Counted from the first letter of the stretch, positions 34,074-46,084 are shown. The stretch is 64,000 nucleotides of DNA from Sabellastarte sp. h YS-2021 (GCA_964017235.1 OZ024936.1:35424040-35488039); one strand, 5' to 3'. The notes: generated from the sequence alone by a model not told the origin. Translations and numbers: made by a program.

Positions 34074-37000
34074 ATGGCTAGTGCTAAAGAGTTTGTACAG
34101 TCACCATCTATGGAAGTTCTAGAAACTTTTAAAAAAGATATGTTAATGCAGATAGCACAAGAGTTAGAGGTGAAAAGGTCAACACGTAAACATGAACTTA
34201 AAAGGCTTATTGTTGAACAGTTAGTTGATGAAGATGTTTTACCTGATAGTTGTTTAGAAGTGTATAAGCCTCTACCAATGGAACCTTCTGGGCAATATGA
34301 GATCAGGCGATTAGAAATTGAAAGAGAGTTAAGACTTAAAGAGCTTGAAACTCAAGCTCAACAACGAAAAGAAGAGCTTGAAGCTCAACAACGAAAAGAA
34401 GAGCTTGAAGCTCAACAGCGAAAAGAAGAGCTTGAAGCTCAACAGCGAAAAGAAGAGCTTGAAGCTCAAGCTCAAAAGGAAGAGAGGGCGCTTAAACATG
34501 AAAGAGAAATGAGAGCTTTAGAACTCAATGCCCGTAGAATTGCCCATGAAGAGTCCATTGCTACCAAATTTGATTTGGGTAAAAATGTGCGACTGGTACC
34601 ACCTTTTAATGAGTCGGAGGTCGATAAGTACTTTCAACACTTTGAAAGAGTAGCTCAAAATTTAAAATGGCCTATAGACCAGTGGCCTTTATTGCTGCAA
34701 AGTGTTTTGAGGGGAAAGGCCCAGGAGGCATACACGGCTTTGCCAATTTCTGAATGTGTGGACTATAACTCTGTCAAAAATGCTATTTTGAAAGCATATG
34801 AGTTGGTACCAGAAGCATATCGTCAAAAATTCAGAAATTATCGTAAACAAGAAAGTCAAACTCATGTTGAATTTGCCCATGAGAAAGAAGTGTACTTTGA
34901 CAGGTGGTGTAATTCTAGGGAAGTAGGTACAGACTTTGAAAAACTTAGGCAAGTTATTTTGATTGAAGAGTTCAAAAGGTGTGTTCGTGATGACATTAAA
35001 ACCTATCTAGATGAACAGAAAGTTGAAAATTTGGCAAAAGCAGCAGCTTATGCTGATGACTATGCGCTAACTCACAAGTCCACTTTCAACAAGAATAAGT
35101 CCTTTGGTCCTGCTAAAAAGTCTTATCCAGAAATAGGAAAGAAATCTGAAAATGTAGCTCCAGAAAAGAGTTCAGATAAGGGTCAAACCTCAAATCAGAC
35201 TATGAGTAAGGATAGGAAACCCAGATCCTTTGCTCCTGTGTGCCATTATTGTAAGAAACCTGGGCATGTTATGTCTGACTGTTGGCTCTTAAAGAAGAGA
35301 AGAGAAAAGGAGGCAACGCCCAACGCCTTTGTGTCTAGCAAGTCTAACTGGCGTTCAAATCCCAATAGAGCAGAGTCTAGTATTGGTTTAGACAAGTCTG
35401 AGATTATTAGGGAAGAGTTCAAACCTTTTGTGTCTGAGGGTTTTGTATCCTTGGAAAGTAGTTCCAGTCAGGTCCCCATTAAGATATTAAGAGACACTGG
35501 AGCTACTCAGTCCTTACTTTTAGAAGGTGTATTGCCATTGAGTGTAAGCACATCTACTGGTGAGAGTGTCATTGCTCAAGGTATTGAAGGAGGCTGTGTG
35601 AACGTTCCCTTGCATAAGGTCAAGTTAGTATCAGACTTAGTTACTGGTTCTGTTGTTGTGGGTACCAGGCCCACTTTACCCATTAAAGGGGTATCTTTGT
35701 TGTTGGGAAATGATCTTGCAGATGGAAAGGTAGTTGCTGATCCTAAGGTTACTTCTAAGCCAATCACTTTGGTTAGCACTGAGAAATTAGAAGAGGTTAT
35801 TCCTGGTATTTTTCCCTCCTGTGCTGTGACTCGAGCTATGGCCAAAAAGGCCCAAGAAGAACCAAAAGATTGTAAACAATCTACAGATGTCTTAGTTGAT
35901 TTGTCAGATACATTCTTAAACAACTATGACCATGATGTGCAGAATTCTAGTGATACAAATCCCAAGGCCAGGGTAGATCCTGAAAAACAAGACTCAATTG
36001 ACTGTCAAGATGTATCACTTTCAAAATCAAAATTGATTTCAGAGCAGGAAAATGACCCTGAATTAGCTCCTTTATTCAAGTTGGTCTTGCCACCAGTAGA
36101 GCTAGATAAGGTCCCTGTAGGCTATTATGTCAGAAATGGTGTACTTATGCGAAAGTGGAGGCCACCAAATGTCCCTGCATCTGAAGAATGGTCAGTAGTA
36201 CACCAGATTGTTGTGCCAAAAGTGTACCAAAGTGAGATATTAAAATTGGCTCATGAATCTCCAATGGGTGGCCATTTAGGCATCAACAAAACTTACAACA
36301 AGATAACCAAACATTTCTATTGGCCTCAAATTCGGCACTGTGTGGCAGAATTTTGCAAGACTTGTCACATTTGTCAAATGGTAGGAAAGCCAAACCAAAA
36401 AATTCCTGTAGCTCCTCTCAAACCCATTCCAGCATTTGAGGAACCATTTAGCAAAGTGATAATTGACTGTGTAGGTCCCTTACCAAAAACTAAATCCAGA
36501 AACCAATATCTTTTGACCATTATGTGCGCCTCAACCAGATTTCCCGAAGCCATACCATTGACCAACATAACAGCTCCCAAAATCTCAAAAGCTCTGGTTA
36601 ATTTCTTTACTCTAGTTGGCTTACCAAAAGAGATCCAGTCAGATCAAGGGTCAAATTTTATGTCAGGACTATTTCAACAGGTTGTATTTCAGTTAGGTGC
36701 CAAACAGATCAAATCTAGTGCTTATCACCCAGAATCCCAAGGTGCACTTGAAAGGTTCCATTCCACTTTGAAGAATATGATTAGGACATATTGTTTAGAC
36801 AATGAAAAAGACTGGGATGAAGGCATCAGCTTATTATTGTTTGCAGTTAGAGAATCTGTTCAAGAGTCTTTAGGCTTTAGTCCCTTTGAGTTGGTCTTTG
36901 GCCATTCAGTCCGTGGTCCTCTCAAGCTGTTGAAGGAAAATTGGTTATCTGAGAACACCGAGAGCCTAAATATGTTAGACTATGTCTCGAAGTTCAGAGA

Positions 37001-37295
37001 TAAGTTGAAGAAGGCTTGTGAGCTGGCGCAACAAAATTTGAAAAATTCTCAGTCAAAAATGAAGATGCTTTATGATAAGAAATTACAAAATCGTATCTTC
37101 AATCCTGGAGGCAAGGCTTCAGTGTCATCACCTGGCCAAATGAATAAACTACAGGCCAGAGATCTAGGGTCATACCCAGTAGCAAGGAGAGTAGAAACTC
37201 TCCAAAAGACCATTAAAAACTGTGATAACAGACATTCAAACCAAATGTGGGAAATAACTATGGTAAAGCCATACTTCGAAAGAGGTATAACATAG
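34074..37295 (+). CDS. Gag-protease-integrase polyprotein without reverse transcriptase
   Basis: About 1,073 residues from the ATG at 34,074 (MASAKEFVQS). An N-terminal SAP-like helical segment (to about residue 65) is followed by a charged coiled coil with 9-residue tandem repeats (QQRKEELEA, about residues 97-140). The capsid-like gag core (PPFNESEVDKYFQHFERVA to about residue 340) precedes a zinc knuckle CHYCKKPGHVMSDC (C-x2-C-x4-H-x4-C, about residue 391). The protease has LRDTGATQSLL (about 475). The integrase has an H2C2 zinc finger (HLGINKTYNK...CKTCHIC) and a DDE core: IIDCVGPLP, QSDQGSNF, and Glu in GALERFHSTLK with exactly 35 residues between the last two acids. The C-terminal domain ends MVKPYFERGIT. 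No RT motifs occur between protease and integrase or after it. In Gmr1-type elements RT follows integrase, so a deletion there is the simplest reading. Confidence 0.9.
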   Translation: MASAKEFVQSPSMEVLETFKKDMLMQIAQELEVKRSTRKHELKRLIVEQLVDEDVLPDSCLEVYKPLPMEPSGQYEIRRLEIERELRLKELETQAQQRKEELEAQQRKEELEAQQRKEELEAQQRKEELEAQAQKEERALKHEREMRALELNARRIAHEESIATKFDLGKNVRLVPPFNESEVDKYFQHFERVAQNLKWPIDQWPLLLQSVLRGKAQEAYTALPISECVDYNSVKNAILKAYELVPEAYRQKFRNYRKQESQTHVEFAHEKEVYFDRWCNSREVGTDFEKLRQVILIEEFKRCVRDDIKTYLDEQKVENLAKAAAYADDYALTHKSTFNKNKSFGPAKKSYPEIGKKSENVAPEKSSDKGQTSNQTMSKDRKPRSFAPVCHYCKKPGHVMSDCWLLKKRREKEATPNAFVSSKSNWRSNPNRAESSIGLDKSEIIREEFKPFVSEGFVSLESSSSQVPIKILRDTGATQSLLLEGVLPLSVSTSTGESVIAQGIEGGCVNVPLHKVKLVSDLVTGSVVVGTRPTLPIKGVSLLLGNDLADGKVVADPKVTSKPITLVSTEKLEEVIPGIFPSCAVTRAMAKKAQEEPKDCKQSTDVLVDLSDTFLNNYDHDVQNSSDTNPKARVDPEKQDSIDCQDVSLSKSKLISEQENDPELAPLFKLVLPPVELDKVPVGYYVRNGVLMRKWRPPNVPASEEWSVVHQIVVPKVYQSEILKLAHESPMGGHLGINKTYNKITKHFYWPQIRHCVAEFCKTCHICQMVGKPNQKIPVAPLKPIPAFEEPFSKVIIDCVGPLPKTKSRNQYLLTIMCASTRFPEAIPLTNITAPKISKALVNFFTLVGLPKEIQSDQGSNFMSGLFQQVVFQLGAKQIKSSAYHPESQGALERFHSTLKNMIRTYCLDNEKDWDEGISLLLFAVRESVQESLGFSPFELVFGHSVRGPLKLLKENWLSENTESLNMLDYVSKFRDKLKKACELAQQNLKNSQSKMKMLYDKKLQNRIFNPGGKASVSSPGQMNKLQARDLGSYPVARRVETLQKTIKNCDNRHSNQMWEITMVKPYFERGIT

Positions 37296-37586
37296 CTTAT
37301 GATGGCTATTAATAGAAACACTGTTAAAGATAGGAATTCAGTGTATAAACAGGACTTTGAAAAAGTAACATATGGCGTCCGCATGGATACGCCCTGTCCA
37401 GAAGCTGTATTTAAAGTGTAATTTATATACCTGTAATTAGTAAGTTTATAAAGGTTATACATGGTACTAATTTTACTTTTGTATTTAGATAAATATGTTT
37501 TGTAAAAAGTTATTACCTGTGTGTATATACCTGGTGAAAATCTCTTGTAAAATTTTGTAACGTCTTGGCTTCCAAAATTTTTCTTT

Positions 37587-37597
37587 AAGGGGGGAGC
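37587..37597 (+). other. Polypurine tract
   Basis: AAGGGGGGAGC directly abuts the 3' LTR start (TGTTACAT) and would prime plus-strand synthesis. Confidence 0.85.
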
Positions 37598-38614
37598 TGT
37601 TACATATATTGGACACTATATTAGTACATTGTATATTACCTATATTAGGCACTATATTAGTGCATTGTTTAATTTAAGCTTTATGTTTATACATTGTCAT
37701 AAAGGATAATTGTGTTGTTGGTTCTTTTTGTGTGTTAACATTTAAATTAAGGGAGTTATTGATTTTTGTGTTTTAGTGTTTATTGATTTGTTCACAGACT
37801 GGGGGAAATCCCCCCCTCAGTGGTTATGTTAGATTTGGGGAAACCCAATTGCCAGTAGTTTCTAGAACTTCCTCATTTGGCCTAGATGGCTCAATCTTCT
37901 TTTGAGTTGGTTCTGTATAATTCCAGAAGGAATCTGTGAATGTATATAAGGAATGTACATCTGACCACAAGAGAACTTTGTATTCGCTGGCTATAAGGAG
38001 AGCTATTGTGTTTTGGAATATAATATAACTTGTGTTGCTGTGAACTTTTACTGGAGTGAACTAGATACATTGTCTGGACAGATTTATTGCACTTTGGATA
38101 TTTTTGGATATTGTACAGTTATATAACAGAGAGTGGATTTACTGCATTTTGGACATTGTCCATATCTTGGAGCAGACAGTACAATTGTGTTAACTCTCTA
38201 AGAATCTCCAGACAGACCTTCTGTGTGACTGGATATATAAAGGATAGCAGGACAAGCACCATTTGTGTTGTTGAGTGTGGGACAGGTCACAGAATATAGA
38301 CATCTGTGTGCGAGTGAACGCTGGACAGATCATGGGACAGACCATAGGACATTGGACAGATCACAGAATATACCACAGGACGGATTACAGAACAGATTGC
38401 GGGATACGGCGGATAAACTTATTCTTAATCTCAGTGGTCAGGTCAGCTAGATCTTATTATTGTATTAGTGTGTTTAGTTAAGAGCATACCAGTTGACTGT
38501 AATCATTATTGTTGACTATTAAACAAATTTGTTAAGTTAAGCTTTTTGCTTTTTTTTCTGTTACAACTTAAAGACAACCGGTAATTGCTACCGTGCTTGC
38601 CCGTGACCGTAACA
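37598..38614 (+). repeat. 3' LTR (1,017 bp)
   Basis: Nearly identical to the 5' LTR. Visible differences include CATTTAAATTAAGG versus CATTTAAAGAAGG, CACCATTTG versus CACCTTTTG, CATGGGAC versus CACGGGAC, and AACAAA in place of the AATAAA poly(A) signal. Confidence 0.95.
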
Positions 38615-38619
38615 CCGTG

Positions 38620-41600
38620 TCGTTTGTCTTCAAAAAGTCCATTGAGTGGAGGAGTCGCATATGTGACGCATATATTATTGATGCCAACTGCTATATGTGA
38701 TGTTGTCAATGTTCGATTCCCCTGACGAGGAGTGTTGCTTGATGTTATGAGAGGCACCATGTTTGTAAATTATTGAGCAATGTCCACCACAAACGTGCGA
38801 CCTTTTGGGCAAACTATGTGACAGTGCTCACGCTGAGGAGTGAACCACCTACCAGTCTTGAATCTTACTCTTCAGTTCCATGTTTTTCTGCTCTAATTTA
38901 ATCATTTTCTAAAGTATAAGATCTATCTTTTCCCCAGCACATCCTGAGATGCCGAGGAGCCATGTGGGTCGCTATGGTGAATTGGGCTGCTGTATGTAGC
39001 TCCATCTCCCGTGCCCTGGACGTTGGAACTCAGATCCAGTATTGAAGAAGCATATAGCTCAGGAACCAGGACACTGGAATTTATCGCAAACTGATATCTG
39101 ACTCCCACTGGTCTACTATGTTTAAATCCATATTTTGAACAGTGCCCTTTCACGCCTGTGTTAGTGGCTTGCTTGCCATGAAGTGGCTGATAAACTTGTT
39201 AAAATATGTGTAAAATATATTGCTAAAAAGTCTTGTTACGTAACCTGTAGCTATTCCAGTCTTTTTCTGTTGTAGTCTTTGTCCCAAGGGTTGCAGATTC
39301 AAAGTGACAGAAATATGTGCAACACAATTAACAACAATTTCTTGGCGGAAAATTATATAAATAAAAATCACTCAGTGCCAGTGTAAACAAGGGAGTTTGC
39401 TTTGGAATAAATGACCTGGACTTCAACTGACACTAATTGACAAGCACTACCAATATAAATTATGTGATTATCAGTGGAATTATAACTGTGTGCCTATTTA
39501 AATAGTTATAGTTGGTGTAGGTCAAAGTTTAAGGCTCAGTCCAGTCTGTACAGCAGTGTATCAGCTTATGAAGACCCAGGGCCATTAAGCTGAATTGACA
39601 TCTACAGGTCAAATTGAAAAAAAAACAACAATTTTTTTTTGTATTCCCATAGTATGTAAAATTGTGAATCAATGTGATAAACCTGACATGGGACAAGTTT
39701 TTATAGTTGAAAAACATATTACTAGTTGTTTTTCTTCCCTGATGTTAACAGATTTGGTACCTCAGGTCTATTATTTTAGCCATTAACTTAGCCCAATGTG
39801 ATGTTACTGTCGGGGATAAGACCATTGTATCCATGATAAAATGGTCGGAAACGTGGTAGATTCTGGAAACCTATCATTGTTTGAGATTAAGTCTGGATCA
39901 TTATGCCTTCCATGACAGAACTTTAAAGCATATTTGTCTTCTCTTTTGCAAACCTTCGGTAATACCGATTCTGGTCTTGCCTTCCATTCATATTATATTT
40001 CAGGTGCATTGTTTGCTTTAAATAATGATGTTCAGATATACAGGCGGATAGTGCAGATGCTGGCCATCAGGTGGTTACTATTTTAAACAGAGTAATTAGA
40101 AACTGATTTACAAATACTTAGTAATGGCAGTATTACCAAATGAGGTTGGAATTAAAAGGCGGACATTTAAATTTACAGTGTCCATAATGTACCCTTAAAA
40201 GGATCCGAAATTATGTGCCTATTAGAATCATTCAATGCCGTTTCTAAGTCTATGTTTATGCTTAATAGGTCCCTTTCTAATCATGTTGTCTATGGTTATG
40301 CTTAAAAGGTCTCTTTCTAATCATGTTGGCTTGACCGCACTGTGTCTCCTTTGTCCCTTGGAGCTGAGTGGGTGACCGTATGTCCCACTGCTTTGAAAAA
40401 TAACAAAAACAGCTCAGCAATGTTAATAAAATTCAACTCTCTCTTGGCTTTGTCAGTGTTTTAAATGGAAACAGTTCTGGTCGACCAGTCCAACTTTAAA
40501 CTGTGACTTTGTTATGTTTGTTTGCCCTTTCAGTAGATGTAAATAATATAGTGTTTTTGTTATGGTGGACTTAAAACTAATTTTATTGATAAACTTTAGG
40601 TCCAATCAATCTTGATTAAAAGTCTTTATTTTAGGTTGCAATCTTCCTGTGTAATTCATATCACATTCAAACTTAGTAACTCGGTAACTTAATATAGTCT
40701 CTGATCAAATATGACCACTGATTATTGGTTTTTACAGCTAAGAAAATGAAGGAAAGAGTAAGAATAAGAACATACCTCTTATTAATTGACATAAATACAT
40801 CACTTTAACCTATTGCTGAATTTTCTAATGATGTGAGCTAAATCAGAATCTTTGAAAACAGGACCTTTTGCTTTCACTTTTGTGGTTGTGAGTACAGGGG
40901 CATTGACAGCCAGTGGGACCTACTGTCAATCTGGCCAATATATGTTAATATGAAAGTGAAACCCAGATTTTGACTTTACAGTCTGAGCTTGGAGGTATCA
41001 GAGTCGATATCTCTGCAAAAATATTTCTAACTCTAATGAAGTTGACATGCACTCATTGTTGTGTTTTGCAAAAAGGTACGTATACATGACAAACCCAACT
41101 GCACAGGAATATATTTGAACTTTTGTGGTAAGTGTGGACTTCGGTGACAATTTATCTTATGGATGGTAGTATTTATATATTTATAACCGCTTAGTGTCTT
41201 TGTCTAGTATATGAGACTTTCTATATATTATTTTATCTTGTATTGTATTGGATTCGATTTATGTTCTTGTTTAACCTTTTGTTGCAAATAAACATAGTGG
41301 CTACAAGAAGAAGCACCATAGTAGTTCATGGTACTACCTATTTTCTGGCCAGTACATCATTCAGTTAACCTTGTGCTTGAAGTGATGTAGGCCGTGATTA
41401 TTAGTGGGTGAAACTTTAATTCACTAGAACGCTTCTACAAAGTTTTTTTGGAAAAATTATGAAAAGGCAAATGTGATAATCTGGCTTTGTTGGTGAATCT
41501 ACACAGTGGCAACTGACATATATATGAATTCAGTCATCATTTTCATATGATGTTCCAGCACCAACTTTCTTTTTTTGCCAGTGAGGGGCCATTTTACTCA

Positions 41601-43740
41601 ATTGTGTCTATGATTGTCTTATGGTCTGTTTGAAATTTGTAATATTTACATTTTGAAACTTTAAATCTGCTGGTCCTATATTTACGTACTTGTTTGGATC
41701 TACCAGTGGTTCAGTCCTCCATCAGCTTGATACATACCTGGATCCAGATTAAGACTCCAGGATTTGCTTAACCATTTGTCAGCAATAGTTTGTAATTCTT
41801 GCAAGGTGTCACCAAGCTTTGGTTATTGATACCATGGCGAGGGTTTAGGCTCACTCAGACACCACTTTATTCTGTAAGAAGGATAAGTAAGAGTTGTAAC
41901 CATATTTTATGTGTCATAAGGATAGGCTAAGTATTTGGATGCTGCCAGTCAAGTACTGCACCTAAAAGCAAGAGTACAAAGGCCCATGCATAATAATTTT
42001 GAACCCACACGGGGGGAGAAGGGGCAGGTAGGGTGCAACTTCAGAAGTAAGCGAGAAGTCTGTGGAAAAGCAGAATTTAAGTGCATAGTACGAGTCAGAA
42101 GGAAACAGGTGCGAAGAAGCCATGAGGTCTTGGTAAAGGTAGCCAATATCAAAACTTCTGAAACAGAAAGGCAAATGCGATCAGTAAATTACCAGAAATG
42201 TCATGATGGAAAGTAATAACTGAGAACGACAGGAACACTGAGCACCAAGGAAAACATACTAAAAATGTCCATGATGATGCATCTCTACAAAAATCATGAG
42301 AAATGTTGGACGGAGTTGTTTATAATTTTTGAGAATATTTTGTCTGGCCACTGAATGTGCAAGAAGGACAAAATCATGGCTTCTGGAAGTCTGAAACAAT
42401 GGGATGTTCTATAAGCCAGGGTATGCTTTTTTCACGGGTACATCACACTGGTAATTCACCTATGCCCGGCAAAGCAATAGAAGTCACTTGTTTTCTGCCA
42501 TGTATAGTTTCCACTAAGTATTTGTTGTCCTGATGGGATGAGCTTATTTTACTTAATGCAAATCATTCCACGTGAATGGACCTAATGGGGTGACTGGCCC
42601 CTAACATCTGACTCAAGAACCCGTAATCATCAACAATTTCCACGTTGGACCAGCAACTGGACTGCGTCTTAGAACAATGGTAGAGTGAAGGGTAACGTCT
42701 GAAGGTCACAATATGTTGACCAATAAGAGGCTGCCACACTCCAGCATGGTAAGGCAAACTAAAGCCTGAACATTGAAATCAGGAGACCCCACAGCACTGA
42801 ACTCAGTGACACCTCATGCAAACGCACACACTTTCACAGTGTAACTTTAACATTTAGACATTTTTAAACCATGCACTCCTACTGAACTCTCTGCAACGCA
42901 AGATTGTAGTTACTTTGCAAAAACTTTCCTATTCTACAACACCATTATGTCCATGTCAATACAAGCCATATGTCTTCCCTATGTCATATTTACCATTTAT
43001 ATTAATGAAATTTAATATCTAATGTCTTCTCGAAAAATAAAAGCACTGACCACCCAAAAACAAATTGGCTTTATTCTCTCATGAGTGGTAAAATTTACTG
43101 AAATTTTATTACTGCTACATTAAATTAGTTGCCATAGAAAATATTTCTTCATTATATTACTTATACCTAAAATTACTTGTGAATCAAAGTACTAAATTCT
43201 TACATCTTATTATTTGTTAGAATTATGTCACCATGAGTAGTTGACACTTAAAGTGTACCCTAGTACTTCCAATGATGACAGTTTGATCATACTGGAAACA
43301 AAGCCACTTGATTGGAGCCACTAAAACTGGCTCAAAACTCACAAAAACTATTATTCCACTTAACATGTCAACTGTATTTCTTCCACTTTTTTCTACATCA
43401 TGTGCTCACATTATTCCACATGTGAAATTGTAGGATCATTTGACAAATCCACTCCATTATACATGGATTATTGCTTAGTTCACTTCCACAGTATTTTGTA
43501 TTCCTTTAACTTGTAGTCTGACCAATCAAGTAACAGCTCTTGCAATAAGACAATTCTCAATGAGGTAAGGTGGATTGTTACTGTTTTCAGAGTTTGTTCA
43601 GAGTATGCCATTATCTGTGGAAATGTCACTTACCCAAAACATAGCATTGCCTTATTGCAATATTACCAAATTATTAGTACTAGTGGTATTTTCCTGCCAA
43701 CTAAATATAACCTAGATGTAATCATGCCACCACACAAGGT
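38620..43740. other. Long stretch with no recognised gene
   Basis: It contains only short open frames without family motifs. A 40-bp tandem duplication lies at 40,248-40,327. The AT-rich sequence upstream of IL-17-like gene 2 may contain its enhancers, but none can be named. Confidence 0.5.
40248..40327. repeat. 40-bp tandem duplication
   Basis: Units 40,248-40,287 and 40,288-40,327 both run GTCTATG(T/G)TTATGCTTAA and end TTTCTAATCATGTT, with three or four mismatches. Confidence 0.8.
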
Positions 43741-43752
43741 GGATCATAACTG

Positions 43753-43760
43753 TATAAATA
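43753..43760 (+). promoter_or_regulatory. TATA box of IL-17-like gene 2
   Basis: TATAAATA lies about 90 bases before the ATG at 43,849, similar to the spacing in gene 1 (about 80 bases). Confidence 0.55.
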
Positions 43761-43848
43761 TGGTACATATTTGATGAATGTCAGTTATCTTACATCACAG
43801 ATAATATACGAAGCATTTGTTATTTTTGAACAAGTATTGCAAATCATT

Positions 43849-45302
43849 ATGACTTGTTTTAACATTAATCAGGTAAGTTTTTCATTGTAAAAATGTGTCT
43901 TTCAAAATGTGACATCAGTTTCTTAGGATTAAAATTTACGTGTGGCAATTTTATGTAATTAAACTTTGGTCATGAACAAATTTGGATCCATCATACAGTG
44001 TGTAAAAACACATCTTTGCTTGATTTCAAGTCACATGACAAGGCTTACTTCTGTGTGTTGCAGATATTGTGTGTGCTGTGTGGGGTACATCTAGTTTCCA
44101 CTGCCAGCCTCTCTACGCCAGACACCTGCAGTGAGCCCAGTGAGGACACGTTAGGCACACAGTACAGGCAGTACCTGCAGACGGATGTACATCAGAGCTT
44201 TTATCAGATCCCTTTTCTCGGGGACAGCCTGCACGTCATGGATGCGGAGACGGCAGGCTCCCTGGTATATGGGGATGACCAGAGCTGTACAAGTCAGTCC
44301 AGTGGTATGCTCTCAGAGAGAAGTGTGTGTCCATACCATTATGTCCAGACATACCAGTCAGACAGGTATACAGAGTCATCCAATGCAATTCTATAAATGT
44401 AGTACTCTATAAAATGAACTTCAGGTTTTTAGGTTATACTTCCATTATACATCTGCTACTGTGGCCAGTGGGTAAAACTCTTTCCTAGGGACATAGAGAG
44501 AGTGGATTCGATCCCAGGCACAGACAGGTACATTGGTGACCACTTAACATGGTAATTCTCTGTCACTGGGTCCTATACCCAGTGGCAGGCTAAAGAACCT
44601 TAAGGGCATTGACAAATTGTCTGCGTTTCTGTTTTTTAATAGGAAAATGATGAGCTTGGGCTGTACTTGTGTAGATCTACTAGGGATTGATCAAATAGTG
44701 GTTGAGGCCTGTAGTACAAGGATACTACTTACGATAAGTTTATATTAATAAAAAATATTCCTTCCAGATATTCCTGTAGAAGTATATCCAAAGGCATCAG
44801 TAAATTTGCAATTTTTATTTATTATATTCACTTTTGAAATGATTTCTTTACCGATTTTTAATTAAGAAAAAAATAAAAGAATTAATCATACATTAACTTT
44901 TGCACAAAAGTATACAACCACCGTTCATACAGCAGGATGAATAATGTGTCTAAGACTAAAATGTAAAATAATTACTTAAGTTCATTAATGCACACCGCTC
45001 AGCTATAAAGACATGTTTATATATAACTAAAATACAGTGTGATAAACTACATGACAAACAACTTGTATTTAATCAGATACCCCAGGGAGCTGGTGAGTGC
45101 CCGCTGTAACACAGCCTGCACCAAATGTACCTCTGTGGACTCCTCAGACTTTAGCTGTTTTCCTGTACATTACACTGTCAAAGTTTTGAGAAAGACTGAC
45201 ACATGTGTAAATGGAGTGTTTGTGTATGAAGCCGCCTATCAGAAGATTGGAGTTGGCTGTACATGTGCCAAAGTTCCTTCGGCCCCACCCACACTGCAAT
45301 AA
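43849..45302 (+). CDS. Interleukin-17-like secreted cytokine, gene 2 (three exons)
   Basis: The predicted protein has 183 residues. Exon 1 is 43,849-43,872 (MTCFNINQ, donor GTAAGT, phase 0), exon 2 is 44,064-44,365 (acceptor TTGCAG, donor GTATAC, phase 2) and exon 3 is 45,077-45,302. Exon junctions fall at the same protein positions and phases as in gene 1. The signal peptide is ILCVLCGVHLVSTA. The mature protein carries SVCPYHY, RYPRELVSARC, NTACTKC, SCFPVHY, DTCVNG and VGCTCAK, the IL-17 cystine-knot pattern; V-G-C-T-C is also the terminal motif of vertebrate IL-17. It is expected to be secreted as a dimer and to signal through IL-17 receptors. The sequence differs strongly from gene 1 outside the core, so the duplication is old. 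A poly(A) signal AATAAA lies at 45,914. Exon 1 rests on splice sites, frame and the TATA box. Confidence 0.85.
44455..44640 (+). repeat. tRNA-like SINE in intron 2 of IL-17-like gene 2
   Basis: The A-box-like TGGCCAGTGGGTAAAACTC (about 44,462) and B-box-like GGATTCGATCCC (about 44,503) have tRNA spacing. The downstream body (CCTTAAGGGCATTGACAAAT) differs from the SINE at 396, so this is a second family. Confidence 0.5.
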
Positions 45303-46080
45303 TTATAATATTGGTGTTCGTGACAACCTTAAATCTGACTTGTAAAACTATATATCATACAAATTTCTGTCCATTGACACTTGTGTCACTGTATTTACAC
45401 TTTTGCATTTAATTCTGTATACAATAACAGTTTAAGTATATTTGTTCATAACTGTATTTTTACTTTGATTTATAAAAGAATACTTTTCGTTTATGGTAAT
45501 CTGCTATTTGTGAAATGTTGAGAATAATACCACTATTTCAATTTTAATGTTATTTACCTTTCTATTATGACTGCTATTTTAGTATTATTTTATTGTGTAT
45601 TGGAAAAAAAATATCAAGAATGTATTTGTGTAATATTTAAACTATTTATAATATTGTAACACTGTTCATAGGGAAATACAAGATATCAACTAAAATATGT
45701 AACACTAACTGACAATGTTAATTTTCGTAAAGTTAAATGCATCCATTCAAGGTTTGATTTATATCATTTTGAATTATTTTAATACAGGTAATTGTTTATG
45801 ATTTTATTGATATAATTATAAAGCTTATTGAATTCTGGATCTCGTGTGTGAATGAATTACTTGGACTTGCTCATAACATTTGTTTTTGTTTTGTGATATT
45901 TTTTCTTTTAAAAAATAAATATTTTCAAGCTTGAAGGTACACTTTCCCTGAAATGTTTCCACTAGTTCTGTAATATGATTTTTTCCAAACAGGCCAGGCT
46001 AGATTGGAAAAGTGATGTTAAACACTCCTTTCCCACTTTGATTGGGGAGAGTAGTTCTGATCTAATCTTTTAATCTAGTA
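45303..46080. other. 3' region of IL-17-like gene 2
   Basis: Very AT-rich, with the poly(A) signal AATAAA at 45,914-45,919. No other gene is seen. Confidence 0.45.
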
Positions 46081-46084
46081 CCTT

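Larger units (their letters stand above)
32940..38614 (+). mobile_element. Gypsy (Gmr1-like) LTR retrotransposon lacking RT/RNase H
   Basis: A complete LTR-to-LTR element of 5,675 bp. Both LTRs start TG and end CA. A perfect 5-bp target duplication CCGTG flanks the element (32,935-32,939 and 38,615-38,619). A primer-binding site and a polypurine tract are present. The single long ORF (34,074-37,295) carries gag, protease and integrase, and stops where Gmr1-type elements would continue into RT. With only about seven LTR differences it is a recent insertion. Without RT it must have been copied by enzymes of a relative. Confidence 0.9.

Noticed and set aside
41935..42216. 93-codon + strand ORF with Lys/Arg-rich sequence
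   Set aside because: Opposing frames are equally open and there is no domain or splice context.
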